Assembly (NCBI RefSeq): GCF_036670025.1
Contig: NZ_CP137640.1
Coordinates: 3,568,001 to 3,632,000 of the forward strand
Source: Bacillus_BD oryzisoli
Lineage (GTDB): Bacteria; Bacillota; Bacilli; Bacillales; Cytobacillaceae
Length of the DNA: 64,000 nt
Direction: 5' to 3'
The notes beneath the pieces were generated by a model. That model saw only the letters and a list, made by a program, of their open reading frames with translations. It was not told the DNA's origin and did no database searches. The position numbers were made by a program, and so were the translations under genes. Below are positions 33,835 to 42,878 of this stretch, piece by piece. How positions within the stretch are numbered: the stretch's first letter is position 1; each line of letters starts with the position of its first letter.

Positions 33835-35151
33835 CTATTTAATAGACTGATAGTTAGTTGCAGAGGCATTGCTCATAATCCTTTTCCATTCATTGAAATA
33901 TCCTCTCATCGGCAGCTCATCAGTTACTGGTGCGGTAATCACTCCATTTGAATCAATATGATGTGTTTCCGTTAAAGTTAAGCCCCGATTGAAAAATACC
34001 CATTCTGCTTCAGGAATAGACAACCCTCTCTGTCCTTCTGCCCAGTTCGTTACATCATCCGGTTCTCCAAAGGCAGGAAAATCTTCTTGCGTTCTCATCC
34101 GCAGGTTATTAATTTCATCGGGATGGCCATCAATTGTAGTGGCATACCAAGTAATTTGTGTTTTATCCACAGCAATTGGTTCAATTACTTGTATTTGGTT
34201 CCCGACAAAAAGGAGATTCGGGAAAATCGTTAAATTCATTTGTGATCCTACAGCTTGATCTAAATAACGATAAGCTTTTTCTCCATATTTCTCGATCATC
34301 TGTTCTTCAAATACCTCTCTTCCCGGCTGTGGTCTTTGCTGATTCCACATACTTCCAGCTCCACCACGATGGGCTGGCCTTTGATCAAGGAAGATATGGC
34401 CATTTCCTAGATATTGAACGTACATAGGTCCATCATCTGGCTTTTGAGTAAAATAGACCATGTCTTTATCTTCTATCCCTTCTTCCTTATATCTCTCGTT
34501 AATTCCCAGCAAAGAACGATGGGAAAAAGTAACATGATAGCCATCAGCCGCATTATCATAGACAAATTTCCAATTACAGCTCATTAATTTTCGATGCGCA
34601 TTACTATTCACCCGAAGCTTTTCAGGACCACCGTTATGCTCCATCCATTGATCAATAAGCTCTTTGGCATTACCTAAATATTCCTCCAAACTTGGACCGT
34701 TCTCGTTTAAGGTTCCAAAGATTAACCCTTGATACGTTTCGACCCGAATCTGTATTAAGTTAAATTCTGGAGAATGTAATTGATCCCCATAGGCTTTCGG
34801 CCAAGGAGCCCCGATAAAGGAACCATCGTTTTTAAAATTCCAGCCATGATATGGACAAGCAAATTGCTTTGAATTCCCTTTTTCCACCCGACAAAGTGTC
34901 GATCCTCTATGGGAACAACGATTGAATAACGCACGGATTTTTCCTTTTTGGTCCCTTACAATGATGATTGGTCTTTTTCCGAGATATCCTGTTTTATAGT
35001 CATTCATTTTCGGAATTTCACTTTCATGGGCAAGATAGACCCACGTGCTTCTACCGTATATTTGTATCATTTCTTCTTCAAAAAGCTGTGGATCTGTATA
35101 AACAGAACGGTGGACCCGATCCTTTTGAACCAACTGTTCCCAATTATGCAT
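33835..35151 (-). CDS. Aromatic-ring-hydroxylating dioxygenase alpha subunit (aniline-type Rieske oxygenase)
   Basis: This 438-aa protein has Rieske [2Fe-2S] ligands Cys79/His81 (NRCSHRGS) and Cys99/His102 (CPYHGW), and the mononuclear Fe site NAADGYHVTFSHRS (bridging Asp203, His206, His211). The opening DRVHRSVYTDPQLFEEEMIQ resembles the large subunits of aniline and benzoate dioxygenases. It would insert O2 into an aromatic ring, with electrons from a reductase. No reductase or ferredoxin is encoded in the operon. GGAGG lies six bases before the ATG. Together with GS-like ligase, beta subunit and hydrolase it rebuilds the A1-A4 set of aniline dioxygenase. Other arylamines, or an aromatic acid, remain possible. 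Confidence 0.88.
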   Translation of the reverse strand: MHNWEQLVQKDRVHRSVYTDPQLFEEEMIQIYGRSTWVYLAHESEIPKMNDYKTGYLGKRPIIIVRDQKGKIRALFNRCSHRGSTLCRVEKGNSKQFACPYHGWNFKNDGSFIGAPWPKAYGDQLHSPEFNLIQIRVETYQGLIFGTLNENGPSLEEYLGNAKELIDQWMEHNGGPEKLRVNSNAHRKLMSCNWKFVYDNAADGYHVTFSHRSLLGINERYKEEGIEDKDMVYFTQKPDDGPMYVQYLGNGHIFLDQRPAHRGGAGSMWNQQRPQPGREVFEEQMIEKYGEKAYRYLDQAVGSQMNLTIFPNLLFVGNQIQVIEPIAVDKTQITWYATTIDGHPDEINNLRMRTQEDFPAFGEPDDVTNWAEGQRGLSIPEAEWVFFNRGLTLTETHHIDSNGVITAPVTDELPMRGYFNEWKRIMSNASATNYQSIK

Positions 35152-35288
35152 ACTCTAACCTCCATTGAATCATTATTCATTACCATCACTCTCTATAAAA
35201 ATACTGAATCTTCTGTCTATTGTAAACTGAATCCATTGTAATAAATCTTTACACCTAGCAGATTTTTATTTATAAGATCAAGGCTATA

Positions 35289-36272
35289 TTAAACTTGTTT
35301 TACCTTAAAATAGTTTAATAGGATAGCAAAAATAAGAATTACACCTGTAATGACTTCTTGCCAATAAGAGGATATACCTGATAGACTTAGTCCATTTTGA
35401 AGAACACCAATAAATAGAACACCTAAAGTCGTACCAATCACGGTCCCTTCTCCGCCTTTAAAAGAGGTTCCTCCTAATAGAACTGCAGCAGCTACTAATA
35501 ACTCCATCCCCGAGCCTATGGTAGGAGAAACAGACGCTAACTTCCCAGTATTAATGATTCCGGCAATCCCTGCGTATAGAGCACTAATCCCATAAACAAC
35601 AATGAGGATGAATGATACCTTAATTCCCGCCAATTTGGCTGCGATTAAATTCCCCCCTACAACATAAATCGCTCTCCCAAATTGGGTGTATTTTAAAAAT
35701 AAATGGGTCAATACAAATATTGCTGCCATAAGGACGATAGGAACAGGAACCGGCCCAATTGAACCATTTCCTAGAAAACTAACAATTGGAAGATTTTCAG
35801 CATACTGAGTTTGGCCATCTGTCCACACATATACCGCACCACGAAACAAAGACATCGAGCCGAGTGTGACTACAAAAAAGTTTAAGCCTAACTTTCCAAT
35901 CAAAAACCCATTTGTCAGCATCCCAAGCAGCAGGATGGCAATCAATGTTATCGCGATACTTACAAGCTCTGGAACACCAGCGGTCACTAAGTTGACAAGA
36001 ATTAAACCGCTAAAAGCTAAGGTTGCCCCCACTGATAAATCAAAACCACCAGAGATTAACACCAACGTCATGGCCATCGCCATAATCCAGATAGCCGCAA
36101 TGGAATTCAAAAGATTAATCCAGTTATTTGCAGTTAAGAAAGAGGGATTCATTAGCGTCATAATGATGCAAAGCAGGATTAATAGCGGACCAATTCCTAC
36201 CAATTTAAAGGCATTCTTTTTTATCGTATGGTTTCGTTTTTGTAACTCTTGTTCCACAACCACATTATCCAT
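35289..36272 (-). CDS. Ribose-type ABC transporter permease
   Basis: This 327-aa RbsC-family permease has eight to ten TM helices; hallmarks are LISGGFDLSVGATLAFSGLI and the cytoplasmic AAAVLLGGTSFKGGEGTVIG near residue 265. GGAGG precedes the ATG. It is last of the three importer genes (binding protein, ATPase, permease). Family members import pentoses, AI-2 or polyols; here the cargo is presumably the amine, amide or glycoside degraded by the downstream enzymes. Confidence 0.9.
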   Translation of the reverse strand: MDNVVVEQELQKRNHTIKKNAFKLVGIGPLLILLCIIMTLMNPSFLTANNWINLLNSIAAIWIMAMAMTLVLISGGFDLSVGATLAFSGLILVNLVTAGVPELVSIAITLIAILLLGMLTNGFLIGKLGLNFFVVTLGSMSLFRGAVYVWTDGQTQYAENLPIVSFLGNGSIGPVPVPIVLMAAIFVLTHLFLKYTQFGRAIYVVGGNLIAAKLAGIKVSFILIVVYGISALYAGIAGIINTGKLASVSPTIGSGMELLVAAAVLLGGTSFKGGEGTVIGTTLGVLFIGVLQNGLSLSGISSYWQEVITGVILIFAILLNYFKVKQV

Positions 36273-36292
36273 GGTACGCCTCCTATAAAATC

Positions 36293-37786
36293 TTAATTTC
36301 CTGTCGCATAATACATCACCTGTTCTTCGGTCATTTCCTCTTGCTGCAAGATTTTCTGTAAGTTACCGCGGAACATCACCCCTATTCGATCGGCAATGCC
36401 GATCGCCTCTGGTAATTCAGAGGTCGAAACAATGACTGTCACTCCTTGCTCTGTTAATTCACGCAACAGCTTATAAATCTCAGCTTTCGCACCCACATCA
36501 ATTCCTCTTGTTGGTTCTTCCAATAAAAGAAATTTAGGGTTTAACGCCAAGGCACGTGCTAGCACCACTTTTTGCTGATTCCCCCCTGATAAAGTTTTAA
36601 TTAACGTGTGAATCGAAGGTGCTTTAATTTTCATATTTTCTTTCATCCGAAGAAACAGATCCTTTTCCGCTTTCCTCCCAATCCATTTCCAGAATGCTTT
36701 TTGACTGCGATGACTGATCATTGCATTTTCCATAATCGACATTTCAGCAATAATGCCTTCTGCCTTTCTCTCACCAGGGATATACGAAAATCCTTTATCA
36801 ATTGCCTGCCTTGGGTTCTTAAAAGTTATTGACTGGCCGTTAACCTCTAATCCCCCTTTTGAAGGAAGTACTCCGAATAAACCTTTTAACAGTTCACTTC
36901 GGCCGCATCCATCCAAACCGGCAAAAACAAAGATTTCGCCTTTATTAATGGTGAACGAAACATTTCTGACTTGCTTGCAATGAAAATCACGAAAAACAAT
37001 TACCTGTTCTACAGAAGGAATCTTTACTTTTGGAGGATAATAATCCTTTAATTCTCTCCCTACCATTGAAGATACAATTGAATCTTCATTTAGCTCTTGT
37101 TTTTTCAAATGACAAATATAGTTGGAATCCCTTAAAACGGTGACTGCATCACATAAGCGAATATATTCTTTTAAACGATGTGAAATAAATAGAATGGCAA
37201 GTCCCTTTGCTTTTAACTCATCTAATAATGTAAAAAGCTTCATCGTCTGGTCTTCTGATAAAGAACTTGTCGCTTCATCTAATAATAAAATTCTCGGATT
37301 AGAGGCTAATGCACGTGAGATTAATATTAATTGCTGTTTGTCAGGTGATAAAGTTTCAACAGGACAATCCAAATCGATTCCTGGCACTCCTAAACGTTCT
37401 AGATATTCTGAAGCTACCTGCTTATATTTTTTCCAATTCACAAACAGTTTGAAATCACGTCGTTTCCCCATGGCAATATTTTCTGCTACTGAAAGAGAGT
37501 TCACTAAAGAAGGTTCCTGCGTTACCATGGCCACTTCTCTCTGAAGAAGTCTATGTGACTCTTTTAAGGGTTGACCGTCATAGACGATCTCCCCCTGATC
37601 CTGTTTCTCCATCCCGCTAATGATTCGTAACAAAGTTGATTTACCTGATCCATTTTCGCCCGCGATTCCATGGATGCTGCCCCATTGGATTTTCATGGAA
37701 ATATGGTTTAATGCCACGACACCTGGATAATGCTTTGTTATATTATTAACATCTAAGGCAAACCGACCGTTTTGTTCAAAAATCAT
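36293..37786 (-). CDS. Ribose-type ABC transporter ATP-binding protein (tandem ATPase)
   Basis: This 497-aa RbsA-like protein has two ATPase domains. Domain 1: Walker A GENGSGKSTLLRII, signature LSPDKQQLILISRAL, Walker B ILLLDEATSSL. Domain 2: degenerate Walker A GLDGCGRSELLKGL, canonical signature LSGGNQQKVVLARAL, FLLLEEPTRGIDVGAK. One strong and one degenerate site is usual for the family. Start overlaps the binding-protein stop by ATGA. Confidence 0.9.
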   Translation of the reverse strand: MIFEQNGRFALDVNNITKHYPGVVALNHISMKIQWGSIHGIAGENGSGKSTLLRIISGMEKQDQGEIVYDGQPLKESHRLLQREVAMVTQEPSLVNSLSVAENIAMGKRRDFKLFVNWKKYKQVASEYLERLGVPGIDLDCPVETLSPDKQQLILISRALASNPRILLLDEATSSLSEDQTMKLFTLLDELKAKGLAILFISHRLKEYIRLCDAVTVLRDSNYICHLKKQELNEDSIVSSMVGRELKDYYPPKVKIPSVEQVIVFRDFHCKQVRNVSFTINKGEIFVFAGLDGCGRSELLKGLFGVLPSKGGLEVNGQSITFKNPRQAIDKGFSYIPGERKAEGIIAEMSIMENAMISHRSQKAFWKWIGRKAEKDLFLRMKENMKIKAPSIHTLIKTLSGGNQQKVVLARALALNPKFLLLEEPTRGIDVGAKAEIYKLLRELTEQGVTVIVSTSELPEAIGIADRIGVMFRGNLQKILQQEEMTEEQVMYYATGN

Positions 37787-38838
37787 TGGGCACCACTCTC
37801 TTTTAGTGCATCATATTGACGATCCTTTACTAAATCTAATTCTTCCTCCCAAGAAACAAATTCATCGACATTGGATGGATCAATTAATGGTGATGGAACA
37901 ATCATTTCTTTGGCGATTGAATCTTTTGATTTTTCTACTACATACTGGTTGATAAAATCGACTTGAATGGCCCCGCTTTTGACTGGATTTATATTAAAGG
38001 TTGCATACACTTTTCCATTTTTCACAGCTTGGATTCCACCTTGTTCTGCATTAAACCCAACGACCATAATTCCATCCTTTTTATCTTCCGAATATAATTT
38101 TCCACCAGCATTACTAATCGCCTGTGATGCGCCAATCGCACTTTCATCGTTATAAGCAAATACCGCTTTGATATCTGGATTTGCTGTTAGTAAATTTTTC
38201 ATTAAAGGTTCTGCACCTGCGATATTATCTGACGGATTATCCTGTTGACCCGCAAAAGTTAAATTGTCATAGTTTTTAAGTTCAGATTTATATTTATCCA
38301 TGACAAAGAGATTTCCCGGAACAGGAATGGCAAAGCCGATGCCTGCCACTTCTGCGTCTGAATAAGAATCAGCGAATAATTGGGCAACTTTAATGGCAGC
38401 TGCCTCACGTCCAAGAATTAATTGATTAACCATTCCATAATCATTTCCGCCTTTTTGCACATTAAAATCAATCCCAAACATCGGAATATTCTTTTGTGCT
38501 ACGCGGTCTAAAGCAGGCTGCAATGCTTTAGAATCTAATGGCCAGACGATTAATGCGTCAATGTTCTGCCCTAATAAAGTATTAATATTACTCGATTGTT
38601 TGCTTGCGTCGCCTTGGGCATCAATTCCCATTACTTCAAAACCATAGACATCAGCCCTAGCCTGGATGGCTTTATACCAGGTCTTAACTGAATTATTCGC
38701 CTCCATTGGAATCGAAACACCAATTTTTATATCGGAGGAGTTATTGTCTGTTCCCGAACTCACAGTAGATTCTGTTTTTCCACAAGCAGAAATGAATAAG
38801 ATACTAATCATAAATATGATCATCAACTTTAGTTTCAT
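37783..38838 (-). CDS. Ribose/AI-2-type ABC substrate-binding lipoprotein
   Basis: This 351-aa protein has a signal peptide and lipobox (MKLKLMIIFMISILFISA then Cys), then the type 1 periplasmic-binding fold: IKIGVSIPMEANNSVKTWYK, INTLLGQNIDALIVWPLDSK, IKAVFAYNDESAIGASQAIS, MVVGFNAEQGGIQAVKNGKV. It delivers substrate to the permease encoded downstream. A strong hairpin at 38952 separates it from hyuB and may adjust the expression ratio. Confidence 0.9.
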   Translation of the reverse strand: MKLKLMIIFMISILFISACGKTESTVSSGTDNNSSDIKIGVSIPMEANNSVKTWYKAIQARADVYGFEVMGIDAQGDASKQSSNINTLLGQNIDALIVWPLDSKALQPALDRVAQKNIPMFGIDFNVQKGGNDYGMVNQLILGREAAAIKVAQLFADSYSDAEVAGIGFAIPVPGNLFVMDKYKSELKNYDNLTFAGQQDNPSDNIAGAEPLMKNLLTANPDIKAVFAYNDESAIGASQAISNAGGKLYSEDKKDGIMVVGFNAEQGGIQAVKNGKVYATFNINPVKSGAIQVDFINQYVVEKSKDSIAKEMIVPSPLIDPSNVDEFVSWEEELDLVKDRQYDALKESGAQ

Positions 38839-38951
38839 ATTGTTTCCTCCTAATAGTTAAGAAACGATTCATTCAAATAATCGAGTTTTATAAGGTCGGT
38901 CTAGAAAATGCAGTAAGGAAACTACTATCATTTAACACTTTTAAAAATACT

Positions 38952-38993
38952 TTTAAACCTTGATAGTCCAGCATGGGTCTATCAAGGTTTAAA
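38952..38993 (-). promoter_or_regulatory. Perfect 15-bp hairpin between hyuB and importer genes
   Basis: TTTAAACCTTGATAG (38952-38966) pairs exactly with CTATCAAGGTTTAAA (38979-38993), loop TCCAGCATGGGT. On the minus strand AAAAGTATTTTT follows at a distance, so it is either a leaky terminator or an mRNA-protecting hairpin ahead of the abundant binding protein. Confidence 0.6.
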
Positions 38994-39014
38994 GTATGTC
39001 ATGGCGACTATTTA

Positions 39015-40727
39015 TTATCTCAACAGCTGTTCAATTACGCCTTTCTTTTCATCGGGAATCACAACACCATATTTTTCTTTCGCAAACTCTTTTGAGATAT
39101 ATCCATAGCGAACCTCTTTTGCAACAATCTCAGCAGGGCGTTTTTTCGGGTCACCGTACCCGCCGCCGCCTCCAGCGAGTTGTCGATAGACGCTTCCCTT
39201 TGGTATATCAGAAATCAAATCCTTCGTAAAACTCTTGTATTCCCTTCCATCCGGAAATTGAATAGTAATATCATTCACAGCCCCATTGGTTCCCCCTAGG
39301 ATGCCAGGAGCAGCTGTTGCTTCGCTGCCGCCGTCACCAAATACACTGGCTTGAACACCGTCTGCCTGAATCGTGAATTCCACTTCAACACCTAAGCCGC
39401 CTCTCCATTCGCCTGCACCGCAGGAATCTTGCGCATATTCATATTTGTGCAGAGTTAGAGGCAGGGTTAATTCAAACATCTCTGGATCCTGTGCAGCTAA
39501 AGCGCCCCCAGAAGCAATTAATCCAATATGGTCATAGCCGTCTGCCCCTTTTGTTCCACCACTTCCCCCTTTACTTCCATTTAATAGAATATCAACGAAA
39601 GGCTTTTGCGTGCGTTGGTCAGTTCCGTTTAAAATCGCACATAGCAGTGAATTCCATCCAGCTGTCACTTGGTCTGGTAAGGCTTTGGAAAGAGCAATAA
39701 AGATAGCTGAACAAATTTGATCACTTAAATGATTCCCAAAACCTGAGGCTGCTGGAAATAAAGGATTCAGCATGGTCCCCTCTAGTACATGGATTGAAAT
39801 ACACCGTTGAATTGCCTCATTATGAGCAATTTCCTGCTCAGTTAGCATGAAGAAGGAAATCATGACCGAGGAAATGGTAACAGGTAACGGCGCATTGACA
39901 TATCCCTTCGTCTGTTGTGAAGTTCCTGTAAAATCAAAGTGCATATGTTCATCCTCTACGCAAACGGTCACTTTAATTTTCATCTTGGCCTCGTGATCAA
40001 AGCCATCATCAACGACTAGCCATTCCCCTTTATAAACCCCATTTGGAATGGTTTTAATGATCGACTTTGCCATTTTTTCTGTAGAATCAAAGATTTCGGA
40101 GATCGCTTCATTGACTATTTTCACACTATAATGATCAAGCAGTTTGACGAGTTCCTTTTCACCAACAGTACAACCGCCGACCATTGCTAAAATATCATCA
40201 CCAACAACAGGCAATCGAACATTCCCCATCACTAAATCCCAAACATCTTTCAGCTTTTTCCCTTGGCTGAAAATTCTTAAAGGTGTGATGCGAATCCCCT
40301 CCTGCCATAAATCCGTCGCATATGGATTATAAGAACCTGGAACCGCACCGCCAACATCTGCTTGATGGGCAGTAATAACGGTCCAGCCAAATAATTCTCC
40401 CTTGTGAAAGACAGGTTTTAAGACCTTCCAATCGGAGTTTTGGTTTCCTCCTGTGAACGTATCATTATGAAGAAAAACATCTCCTTCATAGACATCACCT
40501 TTAAAATATTCCACTACTGCCTTTACGCCAGGTGCTGCTGCATATCCTAATATCGGAATATATTCAGTTTGCTCGATTAATACTCCGTCAGAGGTGTAGA
40601 TCCCTAAAGAGAAATCTCGTCCTTCGACAAGCAAGGGCGAATGTGCACTTCTTTCAATAACGGCTCCCATTTGTCTCCCAATTGCTTTTAATCTATTAGA
40701 AATGACTGATACTAAAATTGAATCCAT
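39015..40727 (-). CDS. hyuB: Hydantoinase B/oxoprolinase family protein (HyuB)
   Basis: This 570-aa protein has the HyuB opening VISNRLKAIGRQMGAVIERS, the metal-region motif GDVFLHNDTFTGGNQNSDWK, ITAHQADVGGAVPGSY, and the Gly-rich tail RQLAGGGGGYGDPKKRPAEI, all typical. With HyuA it forms an ATP-dependent enzyme opening cyclic amides (N-methylhydantoin, 5-oxoproline, lactams) or carboxylating ketones (acetone, acetophenone); sequence alone does not decide. GGAGG precedes the ATG; it starts 15 bases after hyuA. Confidence 0.85.
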   Translation of the reverse strand: MDSILVSVISNRLKAIGRQMGAVIERSAHSPLLVEGRDFSLGIYTSDGVLIEQTEYIPILGYAAAPGVKAVVEYFKGDVYEGDVFLHNDTFTGGNQNSDWKVLKPVFHKGELFGWTVITAHQADVGGAVPGSYNPYATDLWQEGIRITPLRIFSQGKKLKDVWDLVMGNVRLPVVGDDILAMVGGCTVGEKELVKLLDHYSVKIVNEAISEIFDSTEKMAKSIIKTIPNGVYKGEWLVVDDGFDHEAKMKIKVTVCVEDEHMHFDFTGTSQQTKGYVNAPLPVTISSVMISFFMLTEQEIAHNEAIQRCISIHVLEGTMLNPLFPAASGFGNHLSDQICSAIFIALSKALPDQVTAGWNSLLCAILNGTDQRTQKPFVDILLNGSKGGSGGTKGADGYDHIGLIASGGALAAQDPEMFELTLPLTLHKYEYAQDSCGAGEWRGGLGVEVEFTIQADGVQASVFGDGGSEATAAPGILGGTNGAVNDITIQFPDGREYKSFTKDLISDIPKGSVYRQLAGGGGGYGDPKKRPAEIVAKEVRYGYISKEFAKEKYGVVIPDEKKGVIEQLLR

Positions 40728-40742
40728 AGTGGTTATCCCTCC

Positions 40743-42878
40743 TTAATTGTCGCTGGAAGCAAACAGAAGATTATAATCCTTCATTTGAGACCCAGTATCT
40801 TTCATGATAAAATTGCCATTTTCATCTAATTTCATTTCAAATTCACTTGGGACAATAATGGTGGTAGTCGTCAATTCTACAATTGCCGGCCCAACGATTT
40901 CAGCGCCTGCTTTCATATAATCACCTTCATACACCGGAACGTCTGCCATAGATTTTTCCACTGGGTCAAACATTTTTCGGTAATGTTTCACCTCAAGTTT
41001 TTCTTCCTGAGACATGGCTTCAATTTTTCTTGGTGAAAATGAAACAAAATCTCCACGACACGATAGACGAATATTAATAATCTCGATGTCATGTCCCTTT
41101 AAATGAAAACCGTAAAGCTTTTCGTGCTCTTTATGAAACTCTTTTTCTACCAATTCCTTTTGATTTTTTAAGACAATATCTTCATCCACTTCAATGGTCA
41201 CCTCATAATGCTGACCAACATAGCGCAGATCTAAGCCAACTTTAACAATTTGCTTATCCTTAGAAATCCCTTCAGAAAGCAATGCTTTCGTTCCTTCTTG
41301 CTTATCATCAGCAAGGGTAGAAAGAATTTCAGCAAAGTTCGCACGATCCCAGCTTCTATGGAAGCTTTTCACAAAATCATGACGTAATTGAGACGCAAGC
41401 ATACCGACAGCACAAAGGACAGAAGAGAAGGTAGGAATGATGATTTCCGTAATATCAAGTTCTCTTGCAATCATCGCTGCATGTATCGGCCCGGCACCGC
41501 CTGCAACCACAAGCGGGAAGTTTCGCGGATCCTGACCATTTTGGATGGTTACTTCTTTTACCCCGTTCGCCATATTTAAATTCGAGATTTGATAGATTCC
41601 AAAAGCCGCTTCCTCTAGACTCATATTCAATGGTTCGGCGATATTTTTTTGGATGGCATGATAGGCTAATTCCTTATCTAACGACATTCCCCCGCCAAGG
41701 AAGAAGTCAGGATTCAAATATCCTAATAACAAGTTGGCATCCGAGCAGGTTGGAAGTTCTCCGCCACGTCCATAACACGCCGGACCTGGAGCAGCTCCAG
41801 CGCTTTGCGGTCCTACCTGCAGCAGCCCGCCCGAATCAATCCAAGCGATACTTCCACCTCCTGAACCGATGGTATGAATAGAAACCATTGGTAAAGAGAT
41901 AAGATTCCGATTGATTTCTCCTTCTCTGCGAATATTGACCTCGCCGTTTTCTATAATTGAGGCCTCAAACGACGTACCACCCATATCGATGACAATTGCT
42001 TTATCGAAGCCTGATGCTTTTGCAAAAGCACTTCCAGAAACCGGACCTGCAGCAGGACCTGATAAGACAGTCGTTGCCGGGAGCTTTGATACGATAACTG
42101 GATTAGTCACCCCGCCATTGGATTGCATGATTAATAGTTCTCCATTTGTAAAACCTTTTGATTCAAGCTTTTCCATTAATTTATCCATATAAGCTTTTAG
42201 TATTGGACCGACATAAGCATTCATGGCAGAAGTACTTACACGGTTATATAATCGAATGATCGAGGAAACATCTGTTGAAATGGTTACATACGCTTCAGGC
42301 ATATACTTTTCGACAATTTGTTTTGTCTTGATTTCGTTTTCAGGATTGGCATAGGAATGCATATAACAAATCGCTATCGATTCCACTCCTTCTTCTTTAA
42401 ACCAATCCAGGGCTTCTCGTATTTCTTTTTCATCAATTTCTTTCACAATCTTACCTTCTGCATCTGTTCTTTCGTCAATTCCTATGACTAAATCTCGTGT
42501 AACAAGCGGTTTAGGAGCCTGATATTTGTTATTATAAAGATGCTGTCTGCTTCGCACCCCTCTTCTCATTTGAAGAACATCACGGAAACCTTTCGTTGTC
42601 AATAATCCTGTTTTCGCCCCGTTACTAGTTAAGACGGCATTCGTTGTCACCGTTGTTCCGTGTACAATTAAGGTTGTATTTTCTAATAGCTCTTGTATCG
42701 TAATCCCTAATTTTGCTGCAAGATTCTCAAGTCCATTTGTAACCCCAATAGAAGGATCTTTAGGAGTAGAAGAAGTTTTATCAATGATTTGTTCATGTGT
42801 ATTTGAATTAATCAATAATAAATCAGTGAAGGTTCCACCAACATCAATACCAATTGTATATTTATCCAATTCTTTCAC
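40743..42878 (-). CDS. hyuA: Hydantoinase A/oxoprolinase family ATPase subunit (HyuA)
   Basis: This 711-aa protein has an N-terminal phosphate-binding fold YTIGIDVGGTFTDLLLINSN (residues ~7-27), LIVHGTTVTTNAVLTSNGAK, DMGGTSFEASIIENGEVNIR and GPQSAGAAPGPACYGRGGEL, diagnostic for hydantoinase A. It uses ATP to activate the ring amide (or ketone/bicarbonate in carboxylase relatives) and pairs with HyuB encoded next. In a pathway that makes gamma-glutamyl amides, a 5-oxoprolinase-like role in recovering glutamate is an attractive but unproven idea. Its start overlaps the end of the M24 gene by 17 bases. Confidence 0.85.
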   Translation of the reverse strand: MKELDKYTIGIDVGGTFTDLLLINSNTHEQIIDKTSSTPKDPSIGVTNGLENLAAKLGITIQELLENTTLIVHGTTVTTNAVLTSNGAKTGLLTTKGFRDVLQMRRGVRSRQHLYNNKYQAPKPLVTRDLVIGIDERTDAEGKIVKEIDEKEIREALDWFKEEGVESIAICYMHSYANPENEIKTKQIVEKYMPEAYVTISTDVSSIIRLYNRVSTSAMNAYVGPILKAYMDKLMEKLESKGFTNGELLIMQSNGGVTNPVIVSKLPATTVLSGPAAGPVSGSAFAKASGFDKAIVIDMGGTSFEASIIENGEVNIRREGEINRNLISLPMVSIHTIGSGGGSIAWIDSGGLLQVGPQSAGAAPGPACYGRGGELPTCSDANLLLGYLNPDFFLGGGMSLDKELAYHAIQKNIAEPLNMSLEEAAFGIYQISNLNMANGVKEVTIQNGQDPRNFPLVVAGGAGPIHAAMIARELDITEIIIPTFSSVLCAVGMLASQLRHDFVKSFHRSWDRANFAEILSTLADDKQEGTKALLSEGISKDKQIVKVGLDLRYVGQHYEVTIEVDEDIVLKNQKELVEKEFHKEHEKLYGFHLKGHDIEIINIRLSCRGDFVSFSPRKIEAMSQEEKLEVKHYRKMFDPVEKSMADVPVYEGDYMKAGAEIVGPAIVELTTTTIIVPSEFEMKLDENGNFIMKDTGSQMKDYNLLFASSDN

